From Burkholderia multivorans ATCC BAA-247 (lineage in GTDB: Bacteria; Pseudomonadota; Gammaproteobacteria; Burkholderiales; Burkholderiaceae): a DNA stretch of 64,000 nt. The notes under the pieces were generated by a model. The model made no database searches and was not told the origin of the DNA. It worked only from the letters and a program-made list of their open reading frames with translations. Where the stretch lies: contig NZ_CP009831.1 in NCBI RefSeq assembly GCF_000959525.1, positions 930,001 to 994,000 of the forward strand. Reading direction: 5' to 3'. The position numbers and the translations under genes are program-made. Shown piece by piece: positions 18,508-27,053 of the stretch. Numbering within the stretch: position 1 is the stretch's first letter; every line of letters begins with the position of its first letter.

Positions 18508-19860
18508 TCACTCCCGCTCGTCGACGCGGTTGTCGAGCAGCCGTTTCGGAATCGCGAGAATCAGCACGCAGCTGACGAGCAGGCACGCGCCGAGCGCATA
18601 CGTGCCGTTGTTGATGTTGCCGGTCAGGTTTTTCGCGACGCTCGTAATCATCGAGCCGGTGAAACCGGACAGGTTGCCGATCGAGTTGATCAGCGCGATG
18701 CCGGCCGCGGCGGCCGTGCCGGCGAGAATCTGGCCGGGGAACGTCCAGTAGATCGGCATCAGGCCGAGGATCGCGCAGGTCGAGATCGTCAGGAACAGGA
18801 TCGACAGCGGCACGTTGCTCGCGAAGAACGCGCTGAGCATCAGTCCGACGCCGCCGATGCCGGCCGGAATCGCCGCATGCAGCCGCCGCTCGCCGGTACG
18901 GCGCGAATGCGCGGCATTCCACAGCATCGCGACGACGGCGCTCAGATACGGAATCGCGGTCAGCAGCCCGATGCTCAGCGGGCTTTGCACGCCCGACGCG
19001 CGAATGATCGACGGCAACCAGAATGCGAGCCCGTAAAAGCCCGTGTTGAACGTGAGCAGAATGAACGTGAGCAGCCAGACGTGCGGATTGCGAAACGCCG
19101 CGCCGATGCTGTGCGTCTTGCGCGTGCTTTCCTGTTCGAGATTGCGCTGCAGCAGCGCCTTTTCGCTCGCGGACAGCCACTTGGCGGACGCGATGCCGTC
19201 GCCCATGAACGCGAGCACGACGAACGCGACGAGAATCGACGGAATGCCCTCGAGCAGCAGCATCCACTGCCAGCCGCCGAGGCCGAGCAGCCCGTGCGTG
19301 TTTTCCATCAGCCAGCCGGAGACGATGCCGCCGAGCGTGAGGCTCACCGGAATCGCGATCAGGAAGCCGGACATCGCGGTGCTCTGGCGGCGCGCAGGGA
19401 ACCAATAGTTCATGTACAGGATCACGCCCGGAAAGAAACCGGCCTCGCATGCACCGAGCAGGAACCGCAGGATGTAGAACATCGTCGACGCTTCGACGTG
19501 AAAGAACCGCGCGAGCGGCGCGATGAACGCAAGCGACGACGAGACGATGCCCCACGTGATCATGATCCGCGCGATCCAGAACCGCGCGCCGTAGCGATGC
19601 AGCAACAGATTGCTCGGGATTTCGAACAGAAAGTATCCCCAGAAGAAGATGCTGGCGCCGACGGCGTAGATGGTATCGCTGAGGCCGAGCGAATCGAGCA
19701 TCTGCAGCTTCGCGAAACCGACGTTGACGCGGTCGAGGTACGCGACCACGTAGCAGAGCAGCAAGAGCGGCAGCACGCGGCGCAGCACCTTGCGATAGAC
19801 GCGCTCTTCGGTTTCGTCGACAGGCGCGGCCGATGCCGCGGTCTCGGTGAGTATGGGCAT
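18508..19860 (-). CDS. MFS transporter, ACS family, for the sugar-acid module
   Basis: 450 residues with about 12 spans. The first-helix motif LCYVVAYLDRVNVGFAKLQM, the GYFLFEIPSNLLLHRYGARFW loop and GGWQWMLLLEGIPSIL in the middle are hallmarks of the ACS subgroup that imports hexuronates, aldonates and aromatic acids. It begins about 65 bp downstream (minus strand) of one of two identical LacI-type operators; the other copy precedes the dehydratase gene, so importer and enzymes appear to be co-regulated. The imported acid is probably a pentonate or related aldonate. A close relative sits at 46354-47661 in the nic cluster. Confidence 0.88.
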   Translation of the reverse strand: MPILTETAASAAPVDETEERVYRKVLRRVLPLLLLCYVVAYLDRVNVGFAKLQMLDSLGLSDTIYAVGASIFFWGYFLFEIPSNLLLHRYGARFWIARIMITWGIVSSSLAFIAPLARFFHVEASTMFYILRFLLGACEAGFFPGVILYMNYWFPARRQSTAMSGFLIAIPVSLTLGGIVSGWLMENTHGLLGLGGWQWMLLLEGIPSILVAFVVLAFMGDGIASAKWLSASEKALLQRNLEQESTRKTHSIGAAFRNPHVWLLTFILLTFNTGFYGLAFWLPSIIRASGVQSPLSIGLLTAIPYLSAVVAMLWNAAHSRRTGERRLHAAIPAGIGGVGLMLSAFFASNVPLSILFLTISTCAILGLMPIYWTFPGQILAGTAAAAGIALINSIGNLSGFTGSMITSVAKNLTGNINNGTYALGACLLVSCVLILAIPKRLLDNRVDERE

Positions 19861-19924
19861 GACGTGTCTCCGGATTTGTACTTGTGTGCCGGAGCGTTGC
19901 GCACGTTGGCTGCCCGGCTGAAAT

Positions 19925-19936
19925 GTTACCGGTAAC
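19925..19936. promoter_or_regulatory. LacI-family operator upstream of the sugar-acid MFS gene
   Basis: GTTACCGGTAAC is a perfect 12-bp palindrome with a central CpG, the classic LacI/GalR operator shape, and closely resembles GntR-type gluconate operators. An identical copy, with the same flanks (A-T before, T-A after), lies at 21320-21331. The remaining 19861-20182 stretch between the divergent MFS and regulator genes shows nothing else I can name. Confidence 0.8.
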
Positions 19937-20182
19937 TAAAGTAGCACGCGCGGTCGGCCGCGGCAAGCCGGATCGGTGCGGTTTGCGTGGCGATCGGGAT
20001 TCGGGATTACCCGCGCATGCCGTGGATACGCGACATGAATATCGATGTGCGAAGCGGCCGCCAAGGCTGCGCAGCGCGAGGGTGAGAGGAGGGGGCGACG
20101 CTGCGGCGACACTCGCCCGCGATGCCGGCGGGCCGCCGCTTGCGGCTATCATACGGTCGTTTCAACCCCGCTCCGATCGTCG

Positions 20183-21226
20183 ATGGCCAAATCCGCCGCC
20201 GCTACCAAGACCACACCGCCCCGCATGTCCGACGTCGCGCGCCTGGCCGGCGTGTCGAAGATGACCGTCTCGCGCGTGCTTGCCGATCGCAGCGTGTCGG
20301 CGGCAACGCGCGAGCGCGTGCAGCGCGCGATCGAGCAGCTCGGCTACGTGGCCGATGCGGCGGCCGGCGCGCTGTCGTCCGGGCGTTCGGAGTTCGTCGC
20401 GGTGCTGGTGCCGTCGCTGTCGAGTTCGAACTTCTCGGATACGGTGCAGGGCCTGACCGAGGCGCTCGAACCGCACGGCCTGCAGCTGCTCATCGGCGAC
20501 ACCGATTATTCGCTCGAGCGCGAGGAACGTCTGGTGCGCCAGCTGCTGCGCTATCAGCCGCGTGCGATCGCGCTGACGGGCGCGCAGCATACCGACACGA
20601 CGCGGCAACTGCTCGAGCGCACGGACGTGCCGATCGTCGAGATGTGGGACTGGCCGGCCGATCCGGTCGATCGCGTCGTCGGCTTCTCGAACGCGAAGGC
20701 CGCGCGCGAAATGGTGCGCTACCTCGCGGGCAAAGGACATCGGCGTATCGGCTTTCTCGCGGGCGCCGGCGATCTCGACCGGCGCGGCCTCGAGCGGCTG
20801 CGCGGCTATCAGCAGGAGATGAAGGCGCTCGGCCTCGCTCCGCGCGTCGTGCGGCTCGGCGATGCGCCCGTGACGATGAGTCACGGCGGCCCCGCGATGG
20901 CCGCGCTGCTCGCGCAATGGCCGGACACGCAGGCGGTGATGTGCGTCAGCGACATGTCGGCATTCGGCGCGATCATGGAGTGTCATCGGCGCGGGCTCGC
21001 GGTGCCGGACGACATCGCGATCGCCGGCTTCGGCAATTTCGAGGTCGCGTCGTGCTGCCATCCGACGATCACGACGATGTCCGTCGACGCACTCGGCATC
21101 GGGCGCCGTACCGGCGAGATGCTGCTCGCGGCGCTCGACGCGGGCGACGCCGACGCCGCGGAATCGGCGCGCGTCGCGAAGAAGGTGCGGATCGAGTACG
21201 GCATCGTCGAGCGCGACAGCGCGTAG
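20183..21226 (+). CDS. LacI-family transcriptional regulator (GntR-like subgroup)
   Basis: 347 residues from ATG 20183. The N-terminal HTH (MSDVARLAGVSKMTVSRVLADRSVSAATRERV, residues 15-46) and hinge helix with the AAGALSSGRS segment are typical. The periplasmic-binding-like effector domain follows. The subgroup resembles E. coli GntR/IdnR, consistent with the operator GTTACCGGTAAC found on both sides of this gene. It most likely represses the importer (19860 start) and the dehydratase operon (21408 start) until the sugar acid or a keto-deoxy intermediate binds. Longer in-frame starts at 20045 have no ribosome site. Confidence 0.9.
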   Translation: MAKSAAATKTTPPRMSDVARLAGVSKMTVSRVLADRSVSAATRERVQRAIEQLGYVADAAAGALSSGRSEFVAVLVPSLSSSNFSDTVQGLTEALEPHGLQLLIGDTDYSLEREERLVRQLLRYQPRAIALTGAQHTDTTRQLLERTDVPIVEMWDWPADPVDRVVGFSNAKAAREMVRYLAGKGHRRIGFLAGAGDLDRRGLERLRGYQQEMKALGLAPRVVRLGDAPVTMSHGGPAMAALLAQWPDTQAVMCVSDMSAFGAIMECHRRGLAVPDDIAIAGFGNFEVASCCHPTITTMSVDALGIGRRTGEMLLAALDAGDADAAESARVAKKVRIEYGIVERDSA

Positions 21227-21230
21227 CGCG

Positions 21231-21250
21231 GCGCGACGATCGCGTCGCGC
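21231..21250 (+). terminator. Terminator-like hairpin after the LacI gene
   Basis: GCGCGACG and CGTCGCGC form an 8-bp stem with an ATCG loop four bases past the stop codon. No T tract follows, so intrinsic termination would be weak. Confidence 0.35.
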
Positions 21251-21319
21251 GGCGGCGCCTGCTTTCCTATCGTCGATGCTTGGTGCGACGCGCCGACGCG
21301 TGCTAGTATCGGCGCTGAT

Positions 21320-21331
21320 GTTACCGGTAAC
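21320..21331. promoter_or_regulatory. LacI-family operator upstream of the IlvD/Edd dehydratase gene
   Basis: Second copy of GTTACCGGTAAC, 77 bp before the dehydratase ATG. The flanking bases match those of the copy at 19925-19936. Confidence 0.8.
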
Positions 21332-21407
21332 TATTCGGCGCGTGCGGCGACGAAGCGGCCGGTACGGAGTCCGGCGCGTCCGGAGCAGAAAAGCAGGAGA
21401 AGGAGAC

Positions 21408-23189
21408 ATGACGCAATCCCCGCGCAGGCTGCGCAGCCAGGAGTGGTTCGACGATCCGTCGCATGCCGACATGACGGCGCTCTATGTCGAGCGATTCATG
21501 AACTACGGTCTCACGCGCGAAGAGCTGCAATCGGGCCGGCCGATCATCGGCATCGCGCAGACGGGCAGCGACCTCGCGCCGTGCAACCGTCACCACATCG
21601 CGCTCGCCGAGCGCGTGAAGGCCGGCATTCGCGACGCCGGCGGCATTCCGATGGAATTCCCGGTGCATCCGCTCGCCGAGCAAAGCCGGCGTCCGACCGC
21701 CGCGCTCGACCGCAATCTCGCCTATCTCGGCCTCGTCGAAATCCTGCACGGCTTTCCGCTCGACGGCGTCGTGCTGACCACCGGTTGCGACAAGACGACG
21801 CCCGCCTGCCTGATGGCGGCCGCGACAGTCGATCTGCCGGCGATCGTGCTGTCCGGCGGCCCGATGCTCGACGGCTGGCACGAAGGCAAGCGCGTCGGCT
21901 CGGGCACCGTGATCTGGCATGCACGCAATCTGCTCGCGGCCGGCGAAATCGACTACGAAGGGTTCATGCGCCTGACGACCGCATCGTCGCCATCGATCGG
22001 ACACTGCAACACGATGGGCACCGCGCTCTCGATGAACTGTCTGGCCGAGGCGCTCGGCATGTCGCTGCCCGGCTGCGCGAGCATACCGGCCGCGTATCGC
22101 GAGCGCGGGCAGATGGCGTATGCGACCGGCAAGCGCATCGTCGATCTGGTTCGCGACGACGTGCGCCCGTCGCAGATCATGACGCGCGACGCGTTCGAGA
22201 ATGCGATCGTCGTCGCGTCGGCGCTCGGTGCGTCGACGAACTGTCCGCCGCACCTGATTGCGATTGCGCGGCACATGGGCGTCGAGCTGAGCCTCGCCGA
22301 CTGGCAGCGCGTCGGCGAACAGGTGCCGCTGCTCGCCAACTGCATGCCGGCCGGCGAATATCTGGGCGAGAGCTTCCATCGCGCGGGCGGCGTGCCCGCG
22401 ATCCTGCGGCAGCTCGACGCCGCCGGACTGATTCATCGCGGCTGCATGACCGTGTCGGGCCGCACGATCGCCGACATCGTGGCGGCGGCACCGGCCGCGG
22501 ACGGCGACGTGATCCGGCCGCACGATGCGCCGCTGAAGCACGGCGCGGGCTTCATCGTGCTGTCGGGCAACTTCTTCGACAGCGCGATCATGAAGATGTC
22601 CGTCGTCGGCGACGCGTTCCGCCGCACGTATCTGAGCGAACCGGGCGCGGAAAACGTCTTCGAGGCGCGTGCGATCGTGTTCGACGGCCCCGAGGACTAT
22701 CGTGCGCGGATCAACGATCCGGCGCTCGCGATCGACGAGCGATGCATCCTCGTGATCCGCGGCTGCGGGACGGTCGGCTATCCGGGCAGTGCGGAGGTCG
22801 TCAACATGGCGCCGCCGGCGGAGCTCGTCAAGCGCGGTGTCGAATCGCTGCCCTGCATGGGCGACGGCCGCCAGAGCGGCACGTCGGCGAGCCCGTCGAT
22901 CCTCAACATGTCGCCGGAAGCGGCGGCGGGCGGCGGCCTCGCGCTGCTGCGCACGAACGACCGGATTCGCGTCGATCTGAACGCGCGGCGCGTCGACGTG
23001 CTGGTGCCGGACGACGAGCTGGCGCACCGCCGCGAATCCGCCGAATTCCAGGTGCCGCCGTCGCAAACGCCTTGGCAGGAACTGTATCGACAGTTCGTCG
23101 GGCAACTGTCGACCGGCGGCTGCCTCGAGCCCGCGACCTTGTATCTGAAGGTGATAGCCGAGCGCGGCGAGCCGCGTCATTCCCATTGA
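21408..23189 (+). CDS. IlvD/Edd-family sugar-acid dehydratase (xylonate/arabonate type)
   Basis: 593 residues from ATG 21408, directly after GGAGAAGGAGAC. Family signatures: TTGCDKTTPACLMAAATVD and GHCNTMGTALSMN with Fe-S cysteines, GCASIPAAYRERGQ, and the late GDGRQSGTSASPSILNMSPEAAAGGGLALL motif. Length and the adjacent XylX-like gene fit pentonate dehydratases such as XylD, rather than dihydroxyacid dehydratase of branched-chain synthesis. It would convert an aldonate to a 2-keto-3-deoxy acid. It forms an operon with the following gene (24-bp gap). Xylonate, arabonate or fuconate cannot be told apart from sequence alone. Confidence 0.87.
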   Translation: MTQSPRRLRSQEWFDDPSHADMTALYVERFMNYGLTREELQSGRPIIGIAQTGSDLAPCNRHHIALAERVKAGIRDAGGIPMEFPVHPLAEQSRRPTAALDRNLAYLGLVEILHGFPLDGVVLTTGCDKTTPACLMAAATVDLPAIVLSGGPMLDGWHEGKRVGSGTVIWHARNLLAAGEIDYEGFMRLTTASSPSIGHCNTMGTALSMNCLAEALGMSLPGCASIPAAYRERGQMAYATGKRIVDLVRDDVRPSQIMTRDAFENAIVVASALGASTNCPPHLIAIARHMGVELSLADWQRVGEQVPLLANCMPAGEYLGESFHRAGGVPAILRQLDAAGLIHRGCMTVSGRTIADIVAAAPAADGDVIRPHDAPLKHGAGFIVLSGNFFDSAIMKMSVVGDAFRRTYLSEPGAENVFEARAIVFDGPEDYRARINDPALAIDERCILVIRGCGTVGYPGSAEVVNMAPPAELVKRGVESLPCMGDGRQSGTSASPSILNMSPEAAAGGGLALLRTNDRIRVDLNARRVDVLVPDDELAHRRESAEFQVPPSQTPWQELYRQFVGQLSTGGCLEPATLYLKVIAERGEPRHSH

Positions 23190-23213
23190 TCCGCTAACCG
23201 ACGGAATACCGCC

Positions 23214-24398
23214 ATGAATACGCTTCCTGTTTCCGCTTGTCTGCCGACCGATCTCGACGACGCGCTGCTCGTCGGACGCGTGTGGCGCCGCGATGGCGCG
23301 CACGCGGGGCCGAGCGTCGTCGTCGTGAGGCGCGGCGAGGTGTTCGACATCACGCGCACGGTGCCGACGACGGCCGATCTGTTCGACCGCGCGGATCTGC
23401 TCGACGTCGTGCGCCATGCGGCCGGCGAATCGCTCGGTCGCGCCGACGCGCTGCTCGCCGCGACGCGCGACGGCAGCGGCGCGGGCCCGACGCTGCTCGC
23501 GCCGTGCGACGTGCAGGCGATCAAGGCATGCGGCGTGACGTTCGCGGTGAGCCTCGTCGAGCGCGTGATCGAGGAGCAGGCGGGCGGCGATCCGGCGAAG
23601 GCGCGCGCGGTACGCGACACGATCAGCAGCGTGATCGGCGCGGATCTGTCGAAGATCCGGCCGGGCTCCGATGCCGCGATGCGGCTGAAGGACGAACTGC
23701 AGCGGCGCGGCGCGTGGTCCCAGTATCTGGAAGTCGGCATCGGCCCCGACGCCGAGGTGTTCTCGAAATCGCAGCCGATGTCGGCGGTCGGTTTCGGCGC
23801 GGACGTCGGATTGCTGCCGGCATCGGTCTGGAACAACCCGGAGCCCGAGATCGTGCTCGCGGTCAACGCGCGCGGCGAGATCGTCGGCGCGACGCTCGGC
23901 AACGACGTGAATCTGCGCGACATCGAGGGGCGCTCGGCGCTGCTGCTCGGCAAGTGCAAGGACAACAACGCGTCGTGCGCGATCGGCCCGTTCGTGCGCG
24001 TGTTCGATGCGCGCTTTACGCTCGATTCGGTGCGCAGCGCGAGCGTGTCGCTGCGCGTCGAAGGCGCGGACGACGGCTTCGTGCTCGACGGCATCAGCCA
24101 CATGCGCGAGATCAGCCGCGATCCGACCGATCTCGTCGCGCAAACGTATGGCGCGCATCATCAGTATCCGGACGGCTTCATGCTGTTTCTCGGCACGATG
24201 TTCTCGCCGATCGCGGATCGCGACACGCCGGGCGGCGGCTTCACGCACCACGTCGGCGACGTGGTAACGATCTCGGCGCCGCAGCTCGGTGCGCTCGTCA
24301 ATACGGTCAAGCGATGCACGGAGGTCGCGCCGTGGACGTTCGGCGTGCGCGCGCTCTATCGCAACCTCGCGCAGCGCGGGCTGCTGGGTGCGCAGTAA
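23214..24398 (+). CDS. Fumarylacetoacetate-hydrolase-fold dehydratase, XylX-like (2-keto-3-deoxy-pentonate dehydratase)
   Basis: 394 residues. The protein follows the Caulobacter XylX pattern closely: APCDVQAIKACGVTFAVS-ERVIEE, WSQYLEVGIGPDAEVF, WNNPEPEIVL (metal Glu), GNDVNLRDIEGRSALLL, KDNNASCAIGPF and the GAHHQYPDGFMLFLGTMF block. XylX removes water from 2-keto-3-deoxy-xylonate or -arabonate to give 2-oxoglutarate semialdehyde in the Weimberg pathway. The gene is translationally close to the dehydratase. The last enzyme, a 2-oxoglutarate-semialdehyde dehydrogenase, is not adjacent. The stop codon lies inside a 16-bp palindrome. Confidence 0.87.
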   Translation: MNTLPVSACLPTDLDDALLVGRVWRRDGAHAGPSVVVVRRGEVFDITRTVPTTADLFDRADLLDVVRHAAGESLGRADALLAATRDGSGAGPTLLAPCDVQAIKACGVTFAVSLVERVIEEQAGGDPAKARAVRDTISSVIGADLSKIRPGSDAAMRLKDELQRRGAWSQYLEVGIGPDAEVFSKSQPMSAVGFGADVGLLPASVWNNPEPEIVLAVNARGEIVGATLGNDVNLRDIEGRSALLLGKCKDNNASCAIGPFVRVFDARFTLDSVRSASVSLRVEGADDGFVLDGISHMREISRDPTDLVAQTYGAHHQYPDGFMLFLGTMFSPIADRDTPGGGFTHHVGDVVTISAPQLGALVNTVKRCTEVAPWTFGVRALYRNLAQRGLLGAQ

Positions 24399-24412
24399 CC
24401 GGCCGGCCGGTT
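24397..24412. repeat. 16-bp perfect palindrome overlapping the XylX-like stop codon
   Basis: AACCGGCCGGCCGGTT spans the last two bases of the stop codon and the next 14 bases. In RNA it would form a GC-rich hairpin at the stop codon. Possible weak terminator or mRNA 3'-end stabiliser. Confidence 0.4.
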
Positions 24413-24639
24413 CGCCGTGGCGACGGACCACGACGCGTGCGGCAGCCGAGCGGCGCATTCGCGAAAGGAAAGTCTTGGTTCGGAGGAACGGCGCGATGCA
24501 AAACCGCGCCGATTATCGGCTGCCGATACGGCGCGGCGAAACGCTGCGCCATTTGAATCGTTTGCGGATACCGGGAATAAGCAAAATCGAATAACCGGAT
24601 ATTCTCGTCATCACCGGTTCATATAATCGTTCATCAATG

Positions 24640-24682
24640 AAAAACACCCCAATCATCATATTAAAACCGAGCGATTGGGGTG
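24640..24682 (-). terminator. Rho-independent terminator for the small orphan gene
   Basis: Read on the minus strand, GATTGGGGTG type arms (24673-24682 with 24645-24654) form a 10-bp stem with an 18-base loop, followed by TTTTT (24644-24640). It lies 86 bp past the stop of the gene at 24769-25038. The rest of the gap 24399-24768 is unusually AT-rich for this genome and shows no convincing gene. Confidence 0.7.
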
Positions 24683-24768
24683 TCGTTTCACCGTACGGAT
24701 TGCGCAATTTCCATTCCCGTCCCCCGAGTCGGCGATTGCGCATCCGCCGTGCGAAAACCGGCTTTTCT

Positions 24769-25038
24769 TTATCGCGCTTTCAGCATCTCGTCTGCCAGCC
24801 GGTACGCACAAACCGCCCGTTTCGATTCGTAGTCGGCGATCGTCGACACGTTGCGGCCGGCGTCGCGCGACAGCAGGCCCTGCAGGGCCGCGGCGGCGAA
24901 GAAGTCACGCAGATCCGGCGTCGGCGGTTTCGGCTCTTCCGGTTCGGCGACGAGCGGCGCCGACTTCCAGAAGACGGGCGTCGCGTTGGATACGTTTGTT
25001 GACTGCTTGGTACGCAGACTCTGTGACAAAGGCGTCAT
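24769..25038 (-). CDS. Small hypothetical protein in an AT-rich patch
   Basis: 89 residues; I do not recognise the family. The start at 25038 follows AAGGGGAAGAC, a strong ribosome site. The N-terminal third is Ser/Thr/Asn-rich, a PEEPKPPTPDL proline-rich linker follows, then DFFAAAALQGLLSRDAGRN and an amphipathic helix ending ESKRAVCAYRLADEMLKAR. No signal peptide or membrane span. It has its own sigma-70-like promoter (25157-25185) and a proper terminator (24640-24682), so it is a genuine single-gene unit. The surrounding DNA is noticeably AT-richer than its neighbours, which may indicate recent transfer or a strongly regulated promoter. Confidence 0.65.
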   Translation of the reverse strand: MTPLSQSLRTKQSTNVSNATPVFWKSAPLVAEPEEPKPPTPDLRDFFAAAALQGLLSRDAGRNVSTIADYESKRAVCAYRLADEMLKAR

Positions 25039-25156
25039 GTCTTCCCCTTGAATCGTTAAAAACAGTGGTGAAGCAGCGTGAGGCGCCCGGCCTATAAGAC
25101 GTTTTTTGTTTCCACTAGCGATGTTTTCGGGAACTGCTAACTGGCGGGTGACGCGA

Positions 25157-25185
25157 ATATTCGCCGGGATTGCTTAATCCGTCAA
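25157..25185 (-). promoter_or_regulatory. Sigma-70-like promoter for the small orphan gene
   Basis: On the minus strand TTGACG (25185-25180), a 17-base spacer and GAATAT (25162-25157) make a near-consensus promoter about 120 bp upstream of ATG 25038. It implies a leader of roughly 110 bases. Confidence 0.5.
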
Positions 25186-25294
25186 AACAATTAAATAGTG
25201 CCACGGTCGTTTTCAGGTAACAAATTTTGTTCCCGGAATTAAGGGACGAGACGCGCGGCCGCATGCGGCGGGCATGGCGATGGGGAAAGTGGGG

Positions 25295-25321
25295 AAATAA
25301 GCGGCCCGCGCTGCGGGCCGC
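25295..25321 (-). terminator. Rho-independent terminator after the purine permease
   Basis: GCGGCCCGC and GCGGGCCGC (25301-25309, 25313-25321) form a 9-bp stem with a 3-base loop; on the minus strand it is followed by TTATTT. It lies 14 bp past the permease stop. Confidence 0.65.
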
Positions 25322-25334
25322 CGTGTTGTTTTGA

Positions 25335-26723
25335 TTACTTCTTCTCAGGCAAGAACCAGTTCATGACGAGCGCGCAGATGCCGCCCGTCGCGACGCCCGA
25401 TTCGAGCACGTTCTTCAGCGCGTGCGGCAGGCTGTTCAGGATGTCGGGCACCTGCGATACGCCGAGACCGAGCGCGAGCGACACCGCGATGATCAGCAGC
25501 GCGCGCCGATCGAGCTGGATGCCCGCGAGGATGTTGATGCCGGAGGCCGCGACCGCGCCGAACATCACCATCGCCGCGCCGCCCAGGACCGGTTCCGGAA
25601 CCGCCTGCAGCGCGCCGGCGACGACGGGGAAGAGGCCGAGCACGACGAGCATCGCGGCAATCCAGATGCCGACGTAGCGGCTCGCGACGCCCGTGATCTG
25701 GATCACGCCGTTGTTCTGCGCGAACACCGAGCTCGGGAACGTGTTGAACACGCCGGCGAGCAGCGAGTTCGCGCCGTTCACGAGCACGCCGCCCTTGATC
25801 CGCTGCATCCACACCGGGCCTTCGACGGGCTCCTTCGAGATCTTGCTGGTGGCCGTGACGTCGCCGATCGCTTCGAGCGAGGTGACGAGGTAGATGATCA
25901 GCATCGGCACGAACAGCGACCACGAGAAGCCGATCCCGAAATGCAGCGGCGTCGGCACCTGGAACACGGCGGCCTGATGCATGCCGGTGAAATCGAGGCG
26001 GCCGAGGAACGCGGCGGCGGCGTAGCCGATCGCGAGCGCGATGACGAGCGCGGTGCTGCGCACCCAGACGACGGGCACGCGGTTCAGCAGGATGATCGTG
26101 CCGAGCACGAGGCACGACAGCGTCAGGTTTTGCGCGCTCGCGAACGTGCCTTTCGCCATCGCGCCGTAGCCGCCGCCCATGCTGACGAGCCCGACCTTGA
26201 TCAGCGTGAGGCCGATCAGCAGCACGACGATGCCCGTGACGAGCGGCGTGATCAGCCGCTTCACGAACGGCAGGATGCGCGACACGCCCATTTCGACGAA
26301 CGATCCGGCGATCACGACGCCGAAGATCGCGGCCATCACGGTCTCGACCGGCGTGCCTTGCTTGACCATCAGGCTGCCGCCCGCGATCAGCGGGCCGACG
26401 AAGTTGAAGCTCGTGCCCTGGACGATCAGCAGCCCGGCGCCGAGCGGGCCGAAACGTTTGCACTGGACGAAGGTCGCGATCCCGGAGATGACGAGCGACA
26501 TCGAGACGATCAGCGTCGTGTCGTGGCTCGACACGCCGAGCGCCTGGCAGATCAGCAGGCCGGGCGTGACGATCGGCACGATGATCGCGAGCAGATGCTG
26601 GAGCGCGGCGACGAACGCGACCATCGGCGCAGGGCGATCGTTCGGGCCGTAGACGAGGTCGCGGGCCGATTCTGCGTCGTCGGCGCCGTGGGAGGCGGAT
26701 TGGGCGTGGGAGGCGGGTTGCAT
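25335..26723 (-). CDS. NCS2-family purine/xanthine permease
   Basis: 462 residues with about 14 hydrophobic segments. The NAT/NCS2 signature is present as QNNGVIQITGV, and the FGPLGAGLLIVQGTSFNFVGPL and SLEAIGDVTATSKIS blocks match bacterial xanthine/uric acid permeases of the XanQ/UacT group. It imports a purine with protons. The N-terminal 30 residues are hydrophilic and cytoplasmic. A CTAAAAT -10-like hexamer lies about 40 bp before the ATG on the minus strand. No purine-catabolic gene is adjacent. Confidence 0.88.
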   Translation of the reverse strand: MQPASHAQSASHGADDAESARDLVYGPNDRPAPMVAFVAALQHLLAIIVPIVTPGLLICQALGVSSHDTTLIVSMSLVISGIATFVQCKRFGPLGAGLLIVQGTSFNFVGPLIAGGSLMVKQGTPVETVMAAIFGVVIAGSFVEMGVSRILPFVKRLITPLVTGIVVLLIGLTLIKVGLVSMGGGYGAMAKGTFASAQNLTLSCLVLGTIILLNRVPVVWVRSTALVIALAIGYAAAAFLGRLDFTGMHQAAVFQVPTPLHFGIGFSWSLFVPMLIIYLVTSLEAIGDVTATSKISKEPVEGPVWMQRIKGGVLVNGANSLLAGVFNTFPSSVFAQNNGVIQITGVASRYVGIWIAAMLVVLGLFPVVAGALQAVPEPVLGGAAMVMFGAVAASGINILAGIQLDRRALLIIAVSLALGLGVSQVPDILNSLPHALKNVLESGVATGGICALVMNWFLPEKK

Positions 26724-27053
26724 GGCGAGCGGGCCGGACAGGATGGAAAGTGCGGCATTTTAGCCGAAGGGCCCGACGGCGCCGGCGCGGATCGCCGGTA
26801 TTCGGGCCGCGCGGCGGCGGGCGGGCCGTTGGCGCGCGCGGCCGTCGGGTGGACCGGTGGTCGCAGGCAGTCGTACCGCGTCGCGTTCGTGGCCCGCGCA
26901 GCATGCGCGGCCACGCCGCACCGCTGCCGTCGCCCATCGGGAAACGCCGCATTTGCAGCGGCGCGGCGTCGGCGCGATCATTCGATGGCTCGCCAGCCGC
27001 GCCCGCCGCATCGTGCAGCCGGACCCCGGCGCGGCGACGCCACCGGAGGCCCG
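26724..27053. other. 330-bp divergent intergenic region
   Basis: Lies between the divergently transcribed permease and alcohol dehydrogenase genes. Apart from the CTAAAAT hexamer near the permease I see no gene, repeat or clear operator in it; it is GC-rich throughout. Confidence 0.5.

Noticed and set aside
21321-24458. 1045-residue minus-strand open frame opposite the dehydratase and XylX-like genes
   Set aside because: Composition is Arg/His/Ala-rich with no family motif, and both plus-strand genes in the same place have full conserved motifs and ribosome sites. It is a GC-bias artefact.
24513-24743. 76-residue minus-strand frame downstream of the small orphan gene
   Set aside because: It covers the terminator hairpin and has no ribosome site or recognisable features.
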